64,000 bases of DNA from Nocardia pseudobrasiliensis NBRC 108224. Its GTDB lineage: Bacteria; Actinomycetota; Actinomycetes; Mycobacteriales; Mycobacteriaceae. The notes beneath the pieces were generated by a model. The model had not been told where the DNA came from. It saw only the letters and a list, made by a program, of their open reading frames with translations, and did not search any database. The stretch is taken from contig NZ_BDBS01000002.1 of assembly GCF_001613105.1 (NCBI RefSeq), forward strand, positions 434,001 to 498,000, in the 5' to 3' direction. A program made the translations under genes and the position numbers. Below, piece by piece: positions 46,678 to 56,549 of this stretch. Position 1 is the stretch's first letter. Every line of letters begins with the position of its first letter.

Positions 46678-48603
46678 GTGAGCGCACCTACCGCTCGGCC
46701 CGGGCCCTCGGCCCGCAGGCCCGCGCCCTCGGCCAATCAGCCGGCTTCGCCGGCAGCCGCCGCGTCCTCCAACCGCCGCCAGGTCCCGCCGGAGCGGGTC
46801 ACGGGCGCGCAGTCGGTGGTCCGCTCCCTCGAGGAGCTCGGCGTCGACACGGTCTTCGGCATTCCGGGCGGTGCGATTCTTCCCGTCTACGATCCACTCT
46901 TCGATTCCACGCGGGTGCGTCACGTCCTGGTCCGCCACGAGCAGGGCGCGGGTCACGCCGCGACCGGCTACGCCCAGGCAACCGGAAAGGTCGGTGTGTG
47001 TATGGCCACATCCGGCCCCGGCGCGACCAATCTGGTGACCCCGATCGCCGACGCGCAGATGGATTCGGTTCCGCTGGTGGCCATCACCGGCCAGGTCGGC
47101 CGCGGCCTGATCGGCACCGACGCTTTCCAGGAAGCCGACATCTCCGGCATCACCATGCCGATCACCAAGCACAACTTCCTGGTCAACGACGCGATCGATA
47201 TCCCGCGCACGATCGCCGAGGCCTTCCATCTCGCCGCGACCGGCCGCCCGGGCGCGGTCCTGGTCGACATCCCCAAGGACGTGCTGCAGGCCCAGACCAC
47301 CTTCAGCTGGCCGCCGGAGATGCGCCTGCCCGGCTACCGTCCGGTGACCAAGCCGCACGGCAAGCAGGTCCGCGAGGCCGCCCGGATGATCATGGACGCC
47401 AAGGCACCGGTGCTCTACGTCGGCGGCGGCGTGATCAAGGCCGAGGCGTCCAAGGAACTGCTGGAACTGGCCGAGTTGACCGGCATTCCGGTCGTCACCA
47501 CCCTGATGGCCCGCGGCGCATTCCCCGACAGTCATCACCTGAACATGGGCATGCCCGGTATGCACGGCACCGTGGGAGCCGTTGCGGCACTGCAGCGTTC
47601 GGATCTGCTGATCACCCTCGGCGCCCGCTTCGACGACCGCGTCACCGGCCAGCTGGAGTCCTTCGCCCCCAATGCGCGGGTGATCCACGCCGATATCGAC
47701 CCGGCCGAGATCGGCAAGAACCGCCACGCCGATGTGCCGATCGTGGGCGACTGCCGCGAGGTCATCACCGAGCTGATCGAGACCCTCAAGGCCGATCCGG
47801 CCGCCAAAGGCGCTCCGCTGCTGGAACTTTCGGAGTGGTGGGCCTATCTGGGCAATGCCCGCGACCGCTATCCGCTTGGCTGGACCCCGCCGAGCGACGG
47901 TTCGCTGTCGCCGGAGTTCGTGATCGAGAAGTTGGGCCAGCTCGCCGGTCCCGACGCGATCTACTGCGCGGGTGTCGGCCAGCACCAGATGTGGGCCGCG
48001 CAGTTCATCAAGTACGAAAAGCCGCGCACCTGGCTGAATTCCGGCGGCCTGGGCACCATGGGCTACGCGGTCCCGGCGGCCATGGGCGCCAAGATGGGGA
48101 TGCCCGACAAAGAGGTGTGGGCGGTCGACGGTGACGGCTGCTTCCAAATGACCAATCAGGAGTTGGCCACCTGCGCGGTGGAGGGCGTGCCGATCAAGGT
48201 CGCGCTGATCAACAACGGCAACCTCGGCATGGTCCGCCAGTGGCAGACCCTGTTCTACGAGCAGCGCTACTCCAATACCGATCTGGGCACCCATACCCTG
48301 CGCATTCCCGACTTCGTGAAGCTGGCCGAGGCCCTGGGCTGCCACGGCATCCGGGTCGAGAAGGAAGAGGATGTCGAGGCCGCGATCCGCGAGGCGCAGT
48401 CCATCAACGACCGTCCCGTGGTGATCGACTTCATCGTCGGCAAGGACGCCCAGGTGTGGCCGATGGTCGCCGCCGGCACCTCCAACGACGAGATCATGGC
48501 CGCCCGCGGCATCCGCCCGCTGTTCGACGACGACGAGTCGGCCGCGGAACCGGCCGTCATCCACGAGGCGATGTCGCACGGCCAGAAGGGGATCCAGCAA
48601 TGA
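46678..48603 (+). CDS. ilvB: Acetolactate synthase, large catalytic subunit
   Basis: The 641-residue TPP- and FAD-dependent enzyme makes acetolactate and acetohydroxybutyrate, the first common step of Val, Leu and Ile synthesis. Motifs: [20 protein letters not shown], the catalytic Glu88 in [15 protein letters not shown], and the TPP/Mg motif [15 protein letters not shown]...[12 protein letters not shown]. An N-terminal extension of about 35 Ala/Pro/Ser residues precedes the fold. AAGGA lies 7 bases before GTG 46678. Controlled by the upstream leader and attenuator; operon ilvB-(small ORF)-ilvN-ilvC. Confidence 0.96.
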   Translation: MSAPTARPGPSARRPAPSANQPASPAAAASSNRRQVPPERVTGAQSVVRSLEELGVDTVFGIPGGAILPVYDPLFDSTRVRHVLVRHEQGAGHAATGYAQATGKVGVCMATSGPGATNLVTPIADAQMDSVPLVAITGQVGRGLIGTDAFQEADISGITMPITKHNFLVNDAIDIPRTIAEAFHLAATGRPGAVLVDIPKDVLQAQTTFSWPPEMRLPGYRPVTKPHGKQVREAARMIMDAKAPVLYVGGGVIKAEASKELLELAELTGIPVVTTLMARGAFPDSHHLNMGMPGMHGTVGAVAALQRSDLLITLGARFDDRVTGQLESFAPNARVIHADIDPAEIGKNRHADVPIVGDCREVITELIETLKADPAAKGAPLLELSEWWAYLGNARDRYPLGWTPPSDGSLSPEFVIEKLGQLAGPDAIYCAGVGQHQMWAAQFIKYEKPRTWLNSGGLGTMGYAVPAAMGAKMGMPDKEVWAVDGDGCFQMTNQELATCAVEGVPIKVALINNGNLGMVRQWQTLFYEQRYSNTDLGTHTLRIPDFVKLAEALGCHGIRVEKEEDVEAAIREAQSINDRPVVIDFIVGKDAQVWPMVAAGTSNDEIMAARGIRPLFDDDESAAEPAVIHEAMSHGQKGIQQ

Positions 48604-48683
48604 GCGAGCGCAGCGAGCGAGACATGAGTACAGCCACCTTGGTGGTCATGCCGGAACCGAGCGCCAGCGAGGTGGAGGCATGA
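48600..48683 (+). CDS. Candidate 27-residue ORF bridging ilvB and ilvN
   Basis: ATG 48600 overlaps the ilvB stop (ATGA) and its own stop TGA 48681-48683 overlaps the ilvN start (ATGA), encoding [20 protein letters not shown] and seven more residues. The double overlap would carry ribosomes from ilvB to ilvN. The DNA contains GAGCGCAGCGAGC, a partly palindromic word, and a diverged second copy of it before ilvN (GAGCGCCAGCGAGG...GGCATGAGCACC), so the segment looks like a local duplication. Whether the peptide has a role of its own is unknown; it may only maintain coupling. Confidence 0.35.
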   Translation: MSERSERDMSTATLVVMPEPSASEVEA

Positions 48684-49183
48684 GCACCACACACACCCTG
48701 AGCGTGCTGGTGGAGGACAAACCCGGTGTGCTCGCCCGCGTGGCCAGCCTGTTCTCCCGCCGCGGTTTCAATATCGAATCGCTCGCGGTCGGCGGCACCG
48801 AGGTCAAGGACATCTCGCGCATGACGATCGTCGTGACGGTCGACGATCTGCCGCTCGAACAGGTCACCAAGCAGCTCAACAAGCTGGTCAACGTCATCAA
48901 GATCGTCGAGCAGGACCCGGACGGTTCGGTGGCCCGCGAGCTGATCCTGGTGAAGGTGCGCGCCGACGCCAGCGTGCGCACCCAGGTGATCGAAACGGTG
49001 AACCTGTTCCGGGCTAAGGTCATCGACGTGTCGCCCGACGCGCTCACCATCGAGGCGACCGGCACCCGGTCGAAGCTCGACGCGCTGCTGCGGATGCTGG
49101 AACCGTTCGGAATCCGGGAGATCGTGCAGTCGGGTGTGGTCGCGGTCGGCCGTGGCCCCAAGTCGATCACGGCTACGCGCTAG
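48680..49183 (+). CDS. ilvN: Acetolactate synthase, regulatory small subunit
   Basis: The 167-residue subunit starts with an ACT domain (HTLSVLVEDKPGVLARVASLFSRRGFN) that binds valine and mediates feedback inhibition, followed by the ALS_ss C-terminal domain (VIDVSPDALTIEATGTRSKLDALLRML). GTGGAGG lies just before ATG 48680. It is the IlvB partner, encoded downstream of ilvB and 100 bp before ilvC. Confidence 0.96.
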   Translation: MSTTHTLSVLVEDKPGVLARVASLFSRRGFNIESLAVGGTEVKDISRMTIVVTVDDLPLEQVTKQLNKLVNVIKIVEQDPDGSVARELILVKVRADASVRTQVIETVNLFRAKVIDVSPDALTIEATGTRSKLDALLRMLEPFGIREIVQSGVVAVGRGPKSITATR

Positions 49184-49253
49184 TAACCGGGCGCAGGGGC
49201 CCGTCGCCCCCCGCCATCCCGGCATGCTCTTGGCCGGGACCCATAACGCTTAA

Positions 49254-50297
<1,044 letters not shown>

Positions 50298-50327
50298 GGG
50301 CCTGCGTCACAACGACGTTCGACCTTC

Positions 50328-50362
50328 AACGGCCCGACGCCCGATGGGGCGCCGGGCCGTTG
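50328..50362 (+). terminator. Terminator-like hairpin after ilvC
   Basis: CAACGGCCCGACGCC (50328-50342) and GGCGCCGGGCCGTTG (50348-50362) pair over most of their length, 30 bases after the ilvC stop. No T-run follows. Confidence 0.55.
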
Positions 50363-50438
50363 TGCGTATGGCGTGACCTGTCTCATTCCGTAGGATCACC
50401 GATGCGCAGGAAAGTGGTCGCTTGTCTAAACTACGCGA

Positions 50439-50849
50439 ATGATCCGCAAATCCCTCGCAATTGCGGCGTTGGCCGGGCTCGCCGTCGTGCCCGGAACGGC
50501 CCACGCCGATATCTCGCCCGCCGAATCGGCCGCCCGCGCCTACATCGCCGCGCTGCTGTCGCACAACGCCGCCAACGTCCCCTTCGCCCCCGACGCGCAC
50601 CGCGTGGAAAACGGCGTCCCCACCGGCTTCTCCGCCGCGGACCTGCGGTTTCAACTCGAATTCGGCCCGCAGTACCGGATCATCACCGCGATCCACGACC
50701 TGACCGTCACCGCCAACGGCACCCACGTGGACGCACACTACTGGCTCGACACCGGTCTGTTCGGCGTCAAGCTGAAGACCGCCGAGGTCACCGAAAGCTT
50801 CGAGGTCCCCGGCGGCCTCATCAAGGAAATCGACGCGACCTTCGTCTGA
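50439..50849 (+). CDS. Small secreted protein, unknown function
   Basis: The 136-residue precursor has a signal peptide with cleavage after AHA (residue 23). A domain of about 110 residues follows with a SnoaL/NTF2-like flavour: an N-terminal helix SPAESAARAYIAALLSHNAANVPFA, then beta strands DLRFQLEFG, IITAIHDLTVTANG and HVDAHYWLDTG. It resembles exported DUF8021-type proteins, but I am not certain. It stands alone between the ilvC and 95-residue gene terminators. Confidence 0.75.
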   Translation: MIRKSLAIAALAGLAVVPGTAHADISPAESAARAYIAALLSHNAANVPFAPDAHRVENGVPTGFSAADLRFQLEFGPQYRIITAIHDLTVTANGTHVDAHYWLDTGLFGVKLKTAEVTESFEVPGGLIKEIDATFV

Positions 50850-50865
50850 ACTCCGCAAAGGCCGA

Positions 50866-50904
50866 ACGGCCCGGCGCCTGCTTGGGATGGGAACGCCGGG
50901 CCGT
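50866..50904. terminator. Hairpin between two convergent small secreted-protein genes
   Basis: ACGGCCCGGCG (50866-50876) and CGCCGGGCCGT (50894-50904) form a perfect 11-bp stem with a 17-base loop, midway between the two stop codons; it probably serves both strands. Confidence 0.6.
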
Positions 50905-50915
50905 CGACGGCCGAT

Positions 50916-51203
50916 TCAGCTACTGCCGAACCAGCCCGGCGGAACGACCCGCTGCCACCCCTGACCCGGATGGTGGTGGCGCCGATCACGGCGATCACAG
51001 TCGTCCCGACGATTGTTACGGTCCCAGTCCCACAACCCCGGCTGGTCCCACGGATTATTCCAATGGTCATGCCTGATCTCGGTCGCGGTCGGCGGCGGCG
51101 TAGCCTCGGCCTGAGCCGAAACCGCAAGCGCCCCAACCGGAACGGCCGCGAGCACCCCCGCCACCATCACTCGCGCCACCGCGCGCCTGGAATTCGAGAA
51201 CAA
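50916..51203 (-). CDS. Small secreted Trp/Arg/His-rich protein, unknown function
   Basis: The 95-residue precursor has a signal peptide (SRRAVARVMVAGVLAAVPVG..., cleavage after AQA at about 38). The mature part is rich in Trp, Asp, Arg and His (HDHWNNPWDQPGLWDWDRNN, RRDRRHHHPGQGWQ). It is low-complexity and probably unstructured or metal-binding. The start is TTG 51203: GGGAGG sits exactly 8 bases upstream (complement of 51212-51217), and no ATG or GTG is correctly placed. Unassigned family. Confidence 0.65.
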   Translation of the reverse strand: MFSNSRRAVARVMVAGVLAAVPVGALAVSAQAEATPPPTATEIRHDHWNNPWDQPGLWDWDRNNRRDDCDRRDRRHHHPGQGWQRVVPPGWFGSS

Positions 51204-51339
51204 GGTGGTTACCTCCCAACACTCTTCCGCTGCAACCACTCTGACGCAGCGCGCAGCGTCGGTCACTGGTGTTGGCACGAGGTCCGGGTGCATTTCATCC
51301 CCCGGGATGACCCCCCTCGGGGAAGACCCCGACCCCACC

Positions 51340-51756
51340 TCACCCCACGTCCCTGACCTCCCCTTCCGGCTTCCCTGGATCAATATGCCAACTCCGCACC
51401 CGCCGAGCCCGAACCCGAATGACCTCCTTGCAGAACCACTCCGGCGCCACCGGCGGAACCTCCACCCTGAGCACCTCCGCCACCCCCCGAATCTCAACCC
51501 CCCGCCCCCACCCGGGCTTCACCTCCCGCGGATCATCCGGCGTCAAATCATCGATCACCAGGCTGACATTCGGATTCGCCCGCACATTGCGATAACGCGC
51601 GGCAGTAGGCCTAGGTCCACCGATGTCGATGGTGCCGTCGGGGTTCAACCGAAATCCGACAGGGACGATCTGGGGCTTCCCGGACGGACTGACAGTAGCG
51701 AGGCGGGCCAGGCGTTGGCCGGCAAGGTAAGCACGTTCGACTTCGGTATAGGTCAT
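51340..51756 (-). CDS. PPOX-class F420-dependent oxidoreductase
   Basis: The 138-residue split-barrel protein starts TEVERAYLAGQRLARLATVSPSGKPQIVPVGFRLNPDGTIDIGG and has ARYRNVRANPNVSLVIDDL, the strand pattern of actinobacterial F420-binding PPOX proteins. WFCKEVIRVRARRVRSWHID near the C-terminus is typical of the subgroup. The substrate is unknown. It follows the HNH gene on the same strand after a 42-bp gap. Confidence 0.85.
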   Translation of the reverse strand: MTYTEVERAYLAGQRLARLATVSPSGKPQIVPVGFRLNPDGTIDIGGPRPTAARYRNVRANPNVSLVIDDLTPDDPREVKPGWGRGVEIRGVAEVLRVEVPPVAPEWFCKEVIRVRARRVRSWHIDPGKPEGEVRDVG

Positions 51757-51798
51757 GGCCGAACCGTAGAACCTCGAGGTTGGTTCAGGTCAAGGGGT

Positions 51799-52689
51799 TC
51801 AGCCGGCTGAGCTGAATTCGGCGAATCGTTCCGCAAGAAATTCCCGGGAGGGTTGCTCCGCGACGCGCTGCGGTACCGAGAGCCGACGCCCGTGCATGTC
51901 CTGCAGGACGTATTGCAGCATCGGCCCGTCCTCCTCCTGCAACAGTGAGTCTTTGATGCGGACCTCGTAGTCCGGGGTGATGCCGAGATAGTTGCAGTCG
52001 AATGCCGCATGATGAATCTTGCAGAGGCACAGACCATTGTCGACCCGCGGAATGCCGTGCTCCCTGCGGTCCGCGATGATGTGGGCACCCTCCAGCAGCA
52101 CTCCGTGTCCGATTTCGCATACGGCACAGCGGAATCGGTATGCGAGCAGCACCCGCGCGCGGAATTCCGGCTGATGCAGCCGCTGTCTGGTCATCCGCGA
52201 GACGTATTTTCGTTCGATGGGCTCGAGCTCGAGTGGGTCGTGCAGGGAATAGAGATCCTCGTCCAGCCCGATGAGGAAGCGTCGCTGCTCCGGATCGTCT
52301 GCCACCACATACGCAGGGAATATCGGCGTGTAGTGGCCCGCACGCAGCTTGCGAAGCAGGATGAGTGGCGCGCGTAGCTCGTATGCGCGCCGGAGCTTGG
52401 CATTGTCTCCCTGTGTGCTGCCCTCTCGATATGCGTATGCGAACAGGTTCCCCTCGACCTCTTCGTCCGAATACCGGCCGTTCGGATCGGAAAGGATCGA
52501 AAGCGTGGCCTTCAGATTGCTCGGATTTCTGATTCCGCGGCTCCGATCCACAAGCCGGTGGGTTTCGCCGTCGATTGTGAAGTCCCAGAGCTGGTCTCGC
52601 GTCACGACACCGCCGGTCTCCTGCACCAATTTGTCGAGATGCTTGAAGATCGCCGTACGCAAGATCATCTCGGGGTCATTGCTGTCCAC
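51799..52689 (-). CDS. HNH endonuclease family protein (putative restriction endonuclease)
   Basis: The 296-residue protein has a variable N-terminal half (TAIFKHLDKLVQETGGVVTRDQLWDF...). The C-terminal HNH nuclease has CAVC at the start, then GAHIIADRREHGIPRVDNGLCLCKIHHAAFDCNYLGI, which supplies the His-Asn-His metal and catalytic residues. A strand ITPDYEVRI follows, as in COG3440-type putative restriction enzymes. No methyltransferase is adjacent, so it would be modification-dependent or a solitary defence nuclease. GTG 52689 has a weak ribosome site; ATG 52668 is an alternative start. Confidence 0.82.
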   Translation of the reverse strand: MDSNDPEMILRTAIFKHLDKLVQETGGVVTRDQLWDFTIDGETHRLVDRSRGIRNPSNLKATLSILSDPNGRYSDEEVEGNLFAYAYREGSTQGDNAKLRRAYELRAPLILLRKLRAGHYTPIFPAYVVADDPEQRRFLIGLDEDLYSLHDPLELEPIERKYVSRMTRQRLHQPEFRARVLLAYRFRCAVCEIGHGVLLEGAHIIADRREHGIPRVDNGLCLCKIHHAAFDCNYLGITPDYEVRIKDSLLQEEDGPMLQYVLQDMHGRRLSVPQRVAEQPSREFLAERFAEFSSAG

Positions 52690-52839
52690 TGGGGAAGTGT
52701 GCCATCTCGGCTGTGATGGTCGACATTCCCGTCGACGACTACGCCGCCGGGGCCCGCTCGCGATGATCGAACAACCGGCGCCGATCAGGCCCAGCCTGTT
52801 CGATTTCGAGAACCTCCCGAACAGCCGGATGATGCACAT

Positions 52840-53298
52840 ATGGACGAACGTGAGCTACTGGAGGAGTACGTCGCCGATGGTGGGCTGATGCAACTGGCGA
52901 CTGTGCGGGAGGATGGGATGCCCAGTGTGTGCACGGTCTGGTATGTCGCGATGTTTCGGCCGGATCGGTTGTTATTCATCTCTCGACGGGATCGGTTGCA
53001 CTCGACCAATATTCGGCGTGATCGGGCTGTCGGTGGCGCGATTTTGAAGGATCCGCCGGCGGAACTGGGGCTGACGGGGCGCGGGGTGTCGTTCACCGGC
53101 TACGCAAAGGAGTTGCCAGGCACCGGGATTGATGGGGAGATCGCATTATTCGCGCGGCGTTGGCCGGGGGCCGCAGGTGTGCTCGGCGCGATGCCGGAGG
53201 CCGCGTCGCGGATGTACGAGGTGAGCGTCGGGCAGTGGGTGTTGTTCGACGAGAAGAACTTTCGGCAGAGTCCGCGGCGGGAGATCGCGGGCGGGTGA
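52840..53298 (+). CDS. Pyridoxamine 5'-phosphate oxidase-like (PPOX-fold) protein
   Basis: The 152-residue split-barrel protein has GLMQLATVREDGMPSVCTVWYVAMF at the N-terminus and RLLFISRRDRLHSTNIRRDRAVGGAIL as the FMN/F420-facing strands. Unlike the neighbouring PPOX genes it has a longer C-terminal part (ALFARRWPGAAGVL...FDEKNFRQSPRREI). The substrate is unknown. It diverges from the HNH gene and is followed by a perfect hairpin. Confidence 0.83.
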   Translation: MDERELLEEYVADGGLMQLATVREDGMPSVCTVWYVAMFRPDRLLFISRRDRLHSTNIRRDRAVGGAILKDPPAELGLTGRGVSFTGYAKELPGTGIDGEIALFARRWPGAAGVLGAMPEAASRMYEVSVGQWVLFDEKNFRQSPRREIAGG

Positions 53299-53307
53299 GA
53301 CCCGCGA

Positions 53308-53342
53308 AGCCCGGAACGGGTTCGGTGGATCCGTTCCGGGCT
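53308..53342. terminator. Hairpin between PPOX-fold and HExxH-protein genes
   Basis: AGCCCGGAACGG (53308-53319) and CCGTTCCGGGCT (53331-53342) form a perfect 12-bp stem with an 11-base loop, 10 bases after the PPOX stop and before the convergent gene's stop at 53416. Confidence 0.65.
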
Positions 53343-53415
53343 CCGGTCGGTCGGCGCGCTGGCGTGGCGACAATGCCCCCACGCCCCAGGGCGATGGTCG
53401 CGCCGACGGGGTTTC

Positions 53416-54366
53416 TCAGGCCGTGCAGTTCTTCTGCGAGTCCGTCCGAACCTTGCGGCCGGTGAACTCCTGAAGTATCGAGATGTTCTCCGCCGAATAG
53501 TTCTGCTGCGCGATCTTATCGGCGGCGGGGCTGCCCAGTTTGCTGCCGTAGGGCGCGGATTTCTCCAGCCAGTAGGCCGTGCGCAGGAATTCGGTCAGTA
53601 CGAAATCGCGCAGCTTGGGCTCGTTTTTGATCTTCGCCCAGTAGTCGGCGTGCTTGGACTTGGCGACGCGCAGGTACAGCAGTAGATAGCGGAGGTTGGC
53701 CGCGGCGATATCGCGGGCATTGCTGGCGCCGATGCCCTTGATGTACTCCTGTACGACGGTGACCGCGGGCAGGCCCATGAGCCCGGCGTTCAGTTCCGCG
53801 GTCACACCCTGCAGGTGATAATCGCCCTGCTCCTGATCGCGCAGGTAGATGTCATCCATATCCTTGCTCAGATTGTCCTTGATCAAGGGCAGGATCTCCC
53901 GGCGCGGGAAACCGTTGAACAGCGGTATGCCGGTCATCTGCTGGGAGGCGTTGACCCACGCCGCGGTGTGATCGTCCCATTCGGTGCGCGCCGCGTCGAG
54001 ATCCCACATATGGGTCTCCTCGTGGATGGCCACCATCATCGACTCGGCGAAGGCCTCGAAGCTGCTGGTCTCCACGAACTGATTCCAATTGGGGTCGCGG
54101 GCCTGCGCGATCGCCAATTTCTGGCCGCTGGGCCAGCGCCGCTGATACATGGCCTGCAGGGTCTGCATCCAGTTCGAACGGTTGAATTTGGCGCGTAGAT
54201 CACTCAGATCCGCTGTGGGCGTGGAGGGTTCGTCATAGCAATAGGGCTCGGCCTGGGCGCCTGGTGCCGGAGCGGCAGGCTGGGGTTCGGCGATCGCGAG
54301 CGAGCCGGGCCCCAGCGACACGACAAGGCAGGCGATGACCGCGGACAGTAGATGTTGTCGTTTCAC
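53416..54366 (-). CDS. Secreted protein with HExxH motif, possible metalloprotease
   Basis: The 316-residue precursor has a signal peptide (about 1-27, ending LAIAEP). A mostly helical domain follows, with HEETH at residues 115-119 in MVAIHEETHMWDLDAARTEW, the metal-site signature of gluzincins. A third ligand is not obvious; Glu in VTAELNAG is one candidate. It ends with two cysteines spaced for a disulphide (Cys near 43 and QKNC near the C-terminus). I do not recognise a named family. GCGAGG 5 bases before GTG 54366 supports the start. Confidence 0.72.
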   Translation of the reverse strand: MKRQHLLSAVIACLVVSLGPGSLAIAEPQPAAPAPGAQAEPYCYDEPSTPTADLSDLRAKFNRSNWMQTLQAMYQRRWPSGQKLAIAQARDPNWNQFVETSSFEAFAESMMVAIHEETHMWDLDAARTEWDDHTAAWVNASQQMTGIPLFNGFPRREILPLIKDNLSKDMDDIYLRDQEQGDYHLQGVTAELNAGLMGLPAVTVVQEYIKGIGASNARDIAAANLRYLLLYLRVAKSKHADYWAKIKNEPKLRDFVLTEFLRTAYWLEKSAPYGSKLGSPAADKIAQQNYSAENISILQEFTGRKVRTDSQKNCTA

Positions 54367-54592
54367 AGCGACCTCGCTTCGGAGGGAAATGCGGAGGGGT
54401 GGATGCTGGACGGCCGGACCGGCCCGGCCCGGCAACGTCACCCATGCTAACTTCGCCGCCTCGTGACCAATCCTCAATTCCCTTCGCGCAGAACGAAAAC
54501 AGATCGGCAATAGGGGTTGCCGACCCGAACTTTCGCCACTTCGCGGCGGATCCAGTTGAGTCTCCCCCTGGGGGAGCCACGATGCTGAACCC

Positions 54593-55534
54593 ATGGACGA
54601 CGACGAGCTCTACACGATCGGTGAACTGGCCGCGCTGACCGGAGCCACGGTCAAAGCGATCCGGTTCTACTCCGATCGTGGAATCGTGCCGCCGACCTGC
54701 CACAGCGCGGCGGGTTACCGGCTCTACGACACGGCCGCCCTGGCGCGCCTCGAGCTGGTGCGAACCCTGCGCGACCTCGGACTGGACCTGGCGACGATCG
54801 GGCGAGTGGTCGAGCGGGAAACCGACGTGGCCGCGGTCGCCGCGAAGCATGCCGACGCGTTGGACGTCCAGATCCGAATTCTGCGGCTGCGCCGCTCGGT
54901 ACTGCGAGCGGTGGCCGAACACCGAACCGACACAGGAGAGATGGGAACGATGTATCGCCTCGCGCGACTGACCGACGACGAAAGACGTCGCCTGGTAGAC
55001 GATTTCGTGAGCGCCGCCTTCGACGGACTCGACGCGAATCCGGCGCTGGTGGAACTGATCCGGTCCTCACTACCGGATCTACCCGACGAGCCCGCGCCCG
55101 GGCAGCTTCGCGCCTGGATGGAGCTGGCGGAACTGCTCGGCGACGCGGATTTCCGCGCGGCCGTGCGGCGAATGGCCGAATATCAGGCCCGCGAACGCGC
55201 CGCCGGTGATACCACCGGCCTGCACCACGAGCTCACCGAAGCGGTGACCGCACAGGTGAATCGAGCGCTCGCCGCGGGTGCGTCGCCCGAATCCGTCACG
55301 GGCGCAGCGGTGGTGGACGACCTGATGCGCCGCTACGCCCGAACCTTCGACCACCCCGACGATCCGGCGCTGCGGCGGTGGGTCCTGGAACGGCTCGAGG
55401 TGGCGAACGATCCACGCGTGGAACGCTATTGGCGGTTACTCTCCACCGTGAACGGCTGGCCCGCGCCGCCCGAGGTCGCACCGGTCTTCACCTGGTTCAT
55501 CGCGGCTTTGCGGTTCGTCGCGCCGAGCTCGTGA
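54593..55534 (+). CDS. MerR-family transcriptional regulator with large effector domain
   Basis: The 313-residue regulator begins with the MerR HTH and wing (YTIGELAALTGATVKAIRFYSDRGIVPPTCHSAAGYRLYD), a dimer helix (about 75-115), and about 190 residues of all-helical effector domain (AFDGLDANPALVELIRSSLPDL...). No cysteine metal-binding loop is present, so it probably senses an organic ligand, like other long MerR proteins in actinomycetes. The target is unknown; it is divergent from the HExxH gene and could control either neighbour. Confidence 0.88.
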   Translation: MDDDELYTIGELAALTGATVKAIRFYSDRGIVPPTCHSAAGYRLYDTAALARLELVRTLRDLGLDLATIGRVVERETDVAAVAAKHADALDVQIRILRLRRSVLRAVAEHRTDTGEMGTMYRLARLTDDERRRLVDDFVSAAFDGLDANPALVELIRSSLPDLPDEPAPGQLRAWMELAELLGDADFRAAVRRMAEYQARERAAGDTTGLHHELTEAVTAQVNRALAAGASPESVTGAAVVDDLMRRYARTFDHPDDPALRRWVLERLEVANDPRVERYWRLLSTVNGWPAPPEVAPVFTWFIAALRFVAPSS

Positions 55535-55552
55535 CGGCTCGGTCGACGCGGG

Positions 55553-55837
55553 TCAGCGGGAACGCAGTGTGACGATCTCGCGCGGGCGAATCTCGCGATC
55601 GTCGAAGGCCACATCCACATTCGCGGTCGGCACGGTCGCGAGGGCCGCCGCGTAGGCCCGCTCGGAATCCCAATGCGCCGCCGATACGACGGCCGTGCCG
55701 TCATCGCTGACCCAGCAGTCGACCGATACGCAACCCGGTGTCGCACGCAGGACCTCACGCACCGCGCGGACGCGATCGACGAACTCCTCGAGGTGATCGG
55801 GGGCCGGATAGTGCAGGGCGAGAAAACCGACGGTCAT
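55553..55837 (-). CDS. ABM-domain (antibiotic biosynthesis monooxygenase-like) protein
   Basis: The 94-residue ferredoxin-like protein has FLALHYPAPDHLEEFVDRVRAVREVLRATPGCVSVDCWVSDDGTAVVSAAHWDSERAYAAAL, typical of ABM and related small monooxygenases, or of stress-response proteins. Its ATG overlaps the stop of the SRPBCC gene by one base (TGATG), so it is translated from the same transcript. Catalysis cannot be assigned. Confidence 0.8.
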   Translation of the reverse strand: MTVGFLALHYPAPDHLEEFVDRVRAVREVLRATPGCVSVDCWVSDDGTAVVSAAHWDSERAYAAALATVPTANVDVAFDDREIRPREIVTLRSR

Positions 55838-56334
55838 CACGAACCTCCCGTGGGCCGGGGGAGCGCGCGTAGCGCCCGCACGATCGGGCTCCACCTGGCC
55901 GGGCGGCGCACCGATCCGGTTATCGCTCGCTCGGCACGGTCGAAGGCGTCCTCCACACACGCATCGTGCAGCCAGCGGATCATCAGCGGCCAAATGAGCC
56001 GCGCGGATCCGTGAACTCGCATGGCGATCAGATGATGCAGGGTCACCGTGTCCGGACCGTCCGGCGTAATCGTGAACTCGTGGAATCCGTCGAAACCGCG
56101 CGGTTCGGTGAAGCGGAACCGGATCCACCGACCGGGCTCGTATTTCTCGATCGTGTAGTGGACGGGGCCGTGACCGCCGATCGCGCCGACCTCGAGCGGT
56201 CGATCGAAATGCATTCGCGGCCAGTGGTCCGTGGGCCACAGCCGGTCGTGCTCACCGGCGAGCCCGTCGAGTAGCGCCCCGGCCTCGGCCTCTGTCCCTG
56301 CTAGCCGTCGCGTGTGAACGTTGACAACATCCAT
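55837..56334 (-). CDS. SRPBCC-family protein
   Basis: The 165-residue protein has the SRPBCC pattern: VHYTIEKYEPGRWIRFRFTEPRGFDGFHEFTITPDGPDTVTLHHLIAMRVHG, with a long C-terminal helix (ARLIWPLMIRWLHDACVEDAFDRAER). These fold around hydrophobic ligands; this one is probably cytosolic. GAAGGGG a few bases before ATG 56334 supports the start. It is coupled to the following ABM gene. Confidence 0.8.
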   Translation of the reverse strand: MDVVNVHTRRLAGTEAEAGALLDGLAGEHDRLWPTDHWPRMHFDRPLEVGAIGGHGPVHYTIEKYEPGRWIRFRFTEPRGFDGFHEFTITPDGPDTVTLHHLIAMRVHGSARLIWPLMIRWLHDACVEDAFDRAERAITGSVRRPARWSPIVRALRALPRPTGGS

Positions 56335-56549
56335 GATGGCCCCTTCTTCTGGAGCGAACCTTCTATATCGAATTGGAACACACGCTCTAGTTGTTGTGGA
56401 AGGGTGAGAGCGATCACGGTGGTCATACTGAGCAGACGACTTGTCGGAAACTGTCGATAAGCATGACAACCATCCGGCAAATGGCTACTGTCCGAGATCA
56501 ATTGGGGCCGTCCGGCAGGGCCTCGACCATCTCGAGAACGGAGAGAGAG

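Noticed and set aside
46633..48600. Minus-strand open frame of about 650 codons antisense to ilvB
   Set aside because: No ribosome site, no recognisable domain and composition typical of the complement of a GC-rich gene; ilvB itself has every catalytic motif.
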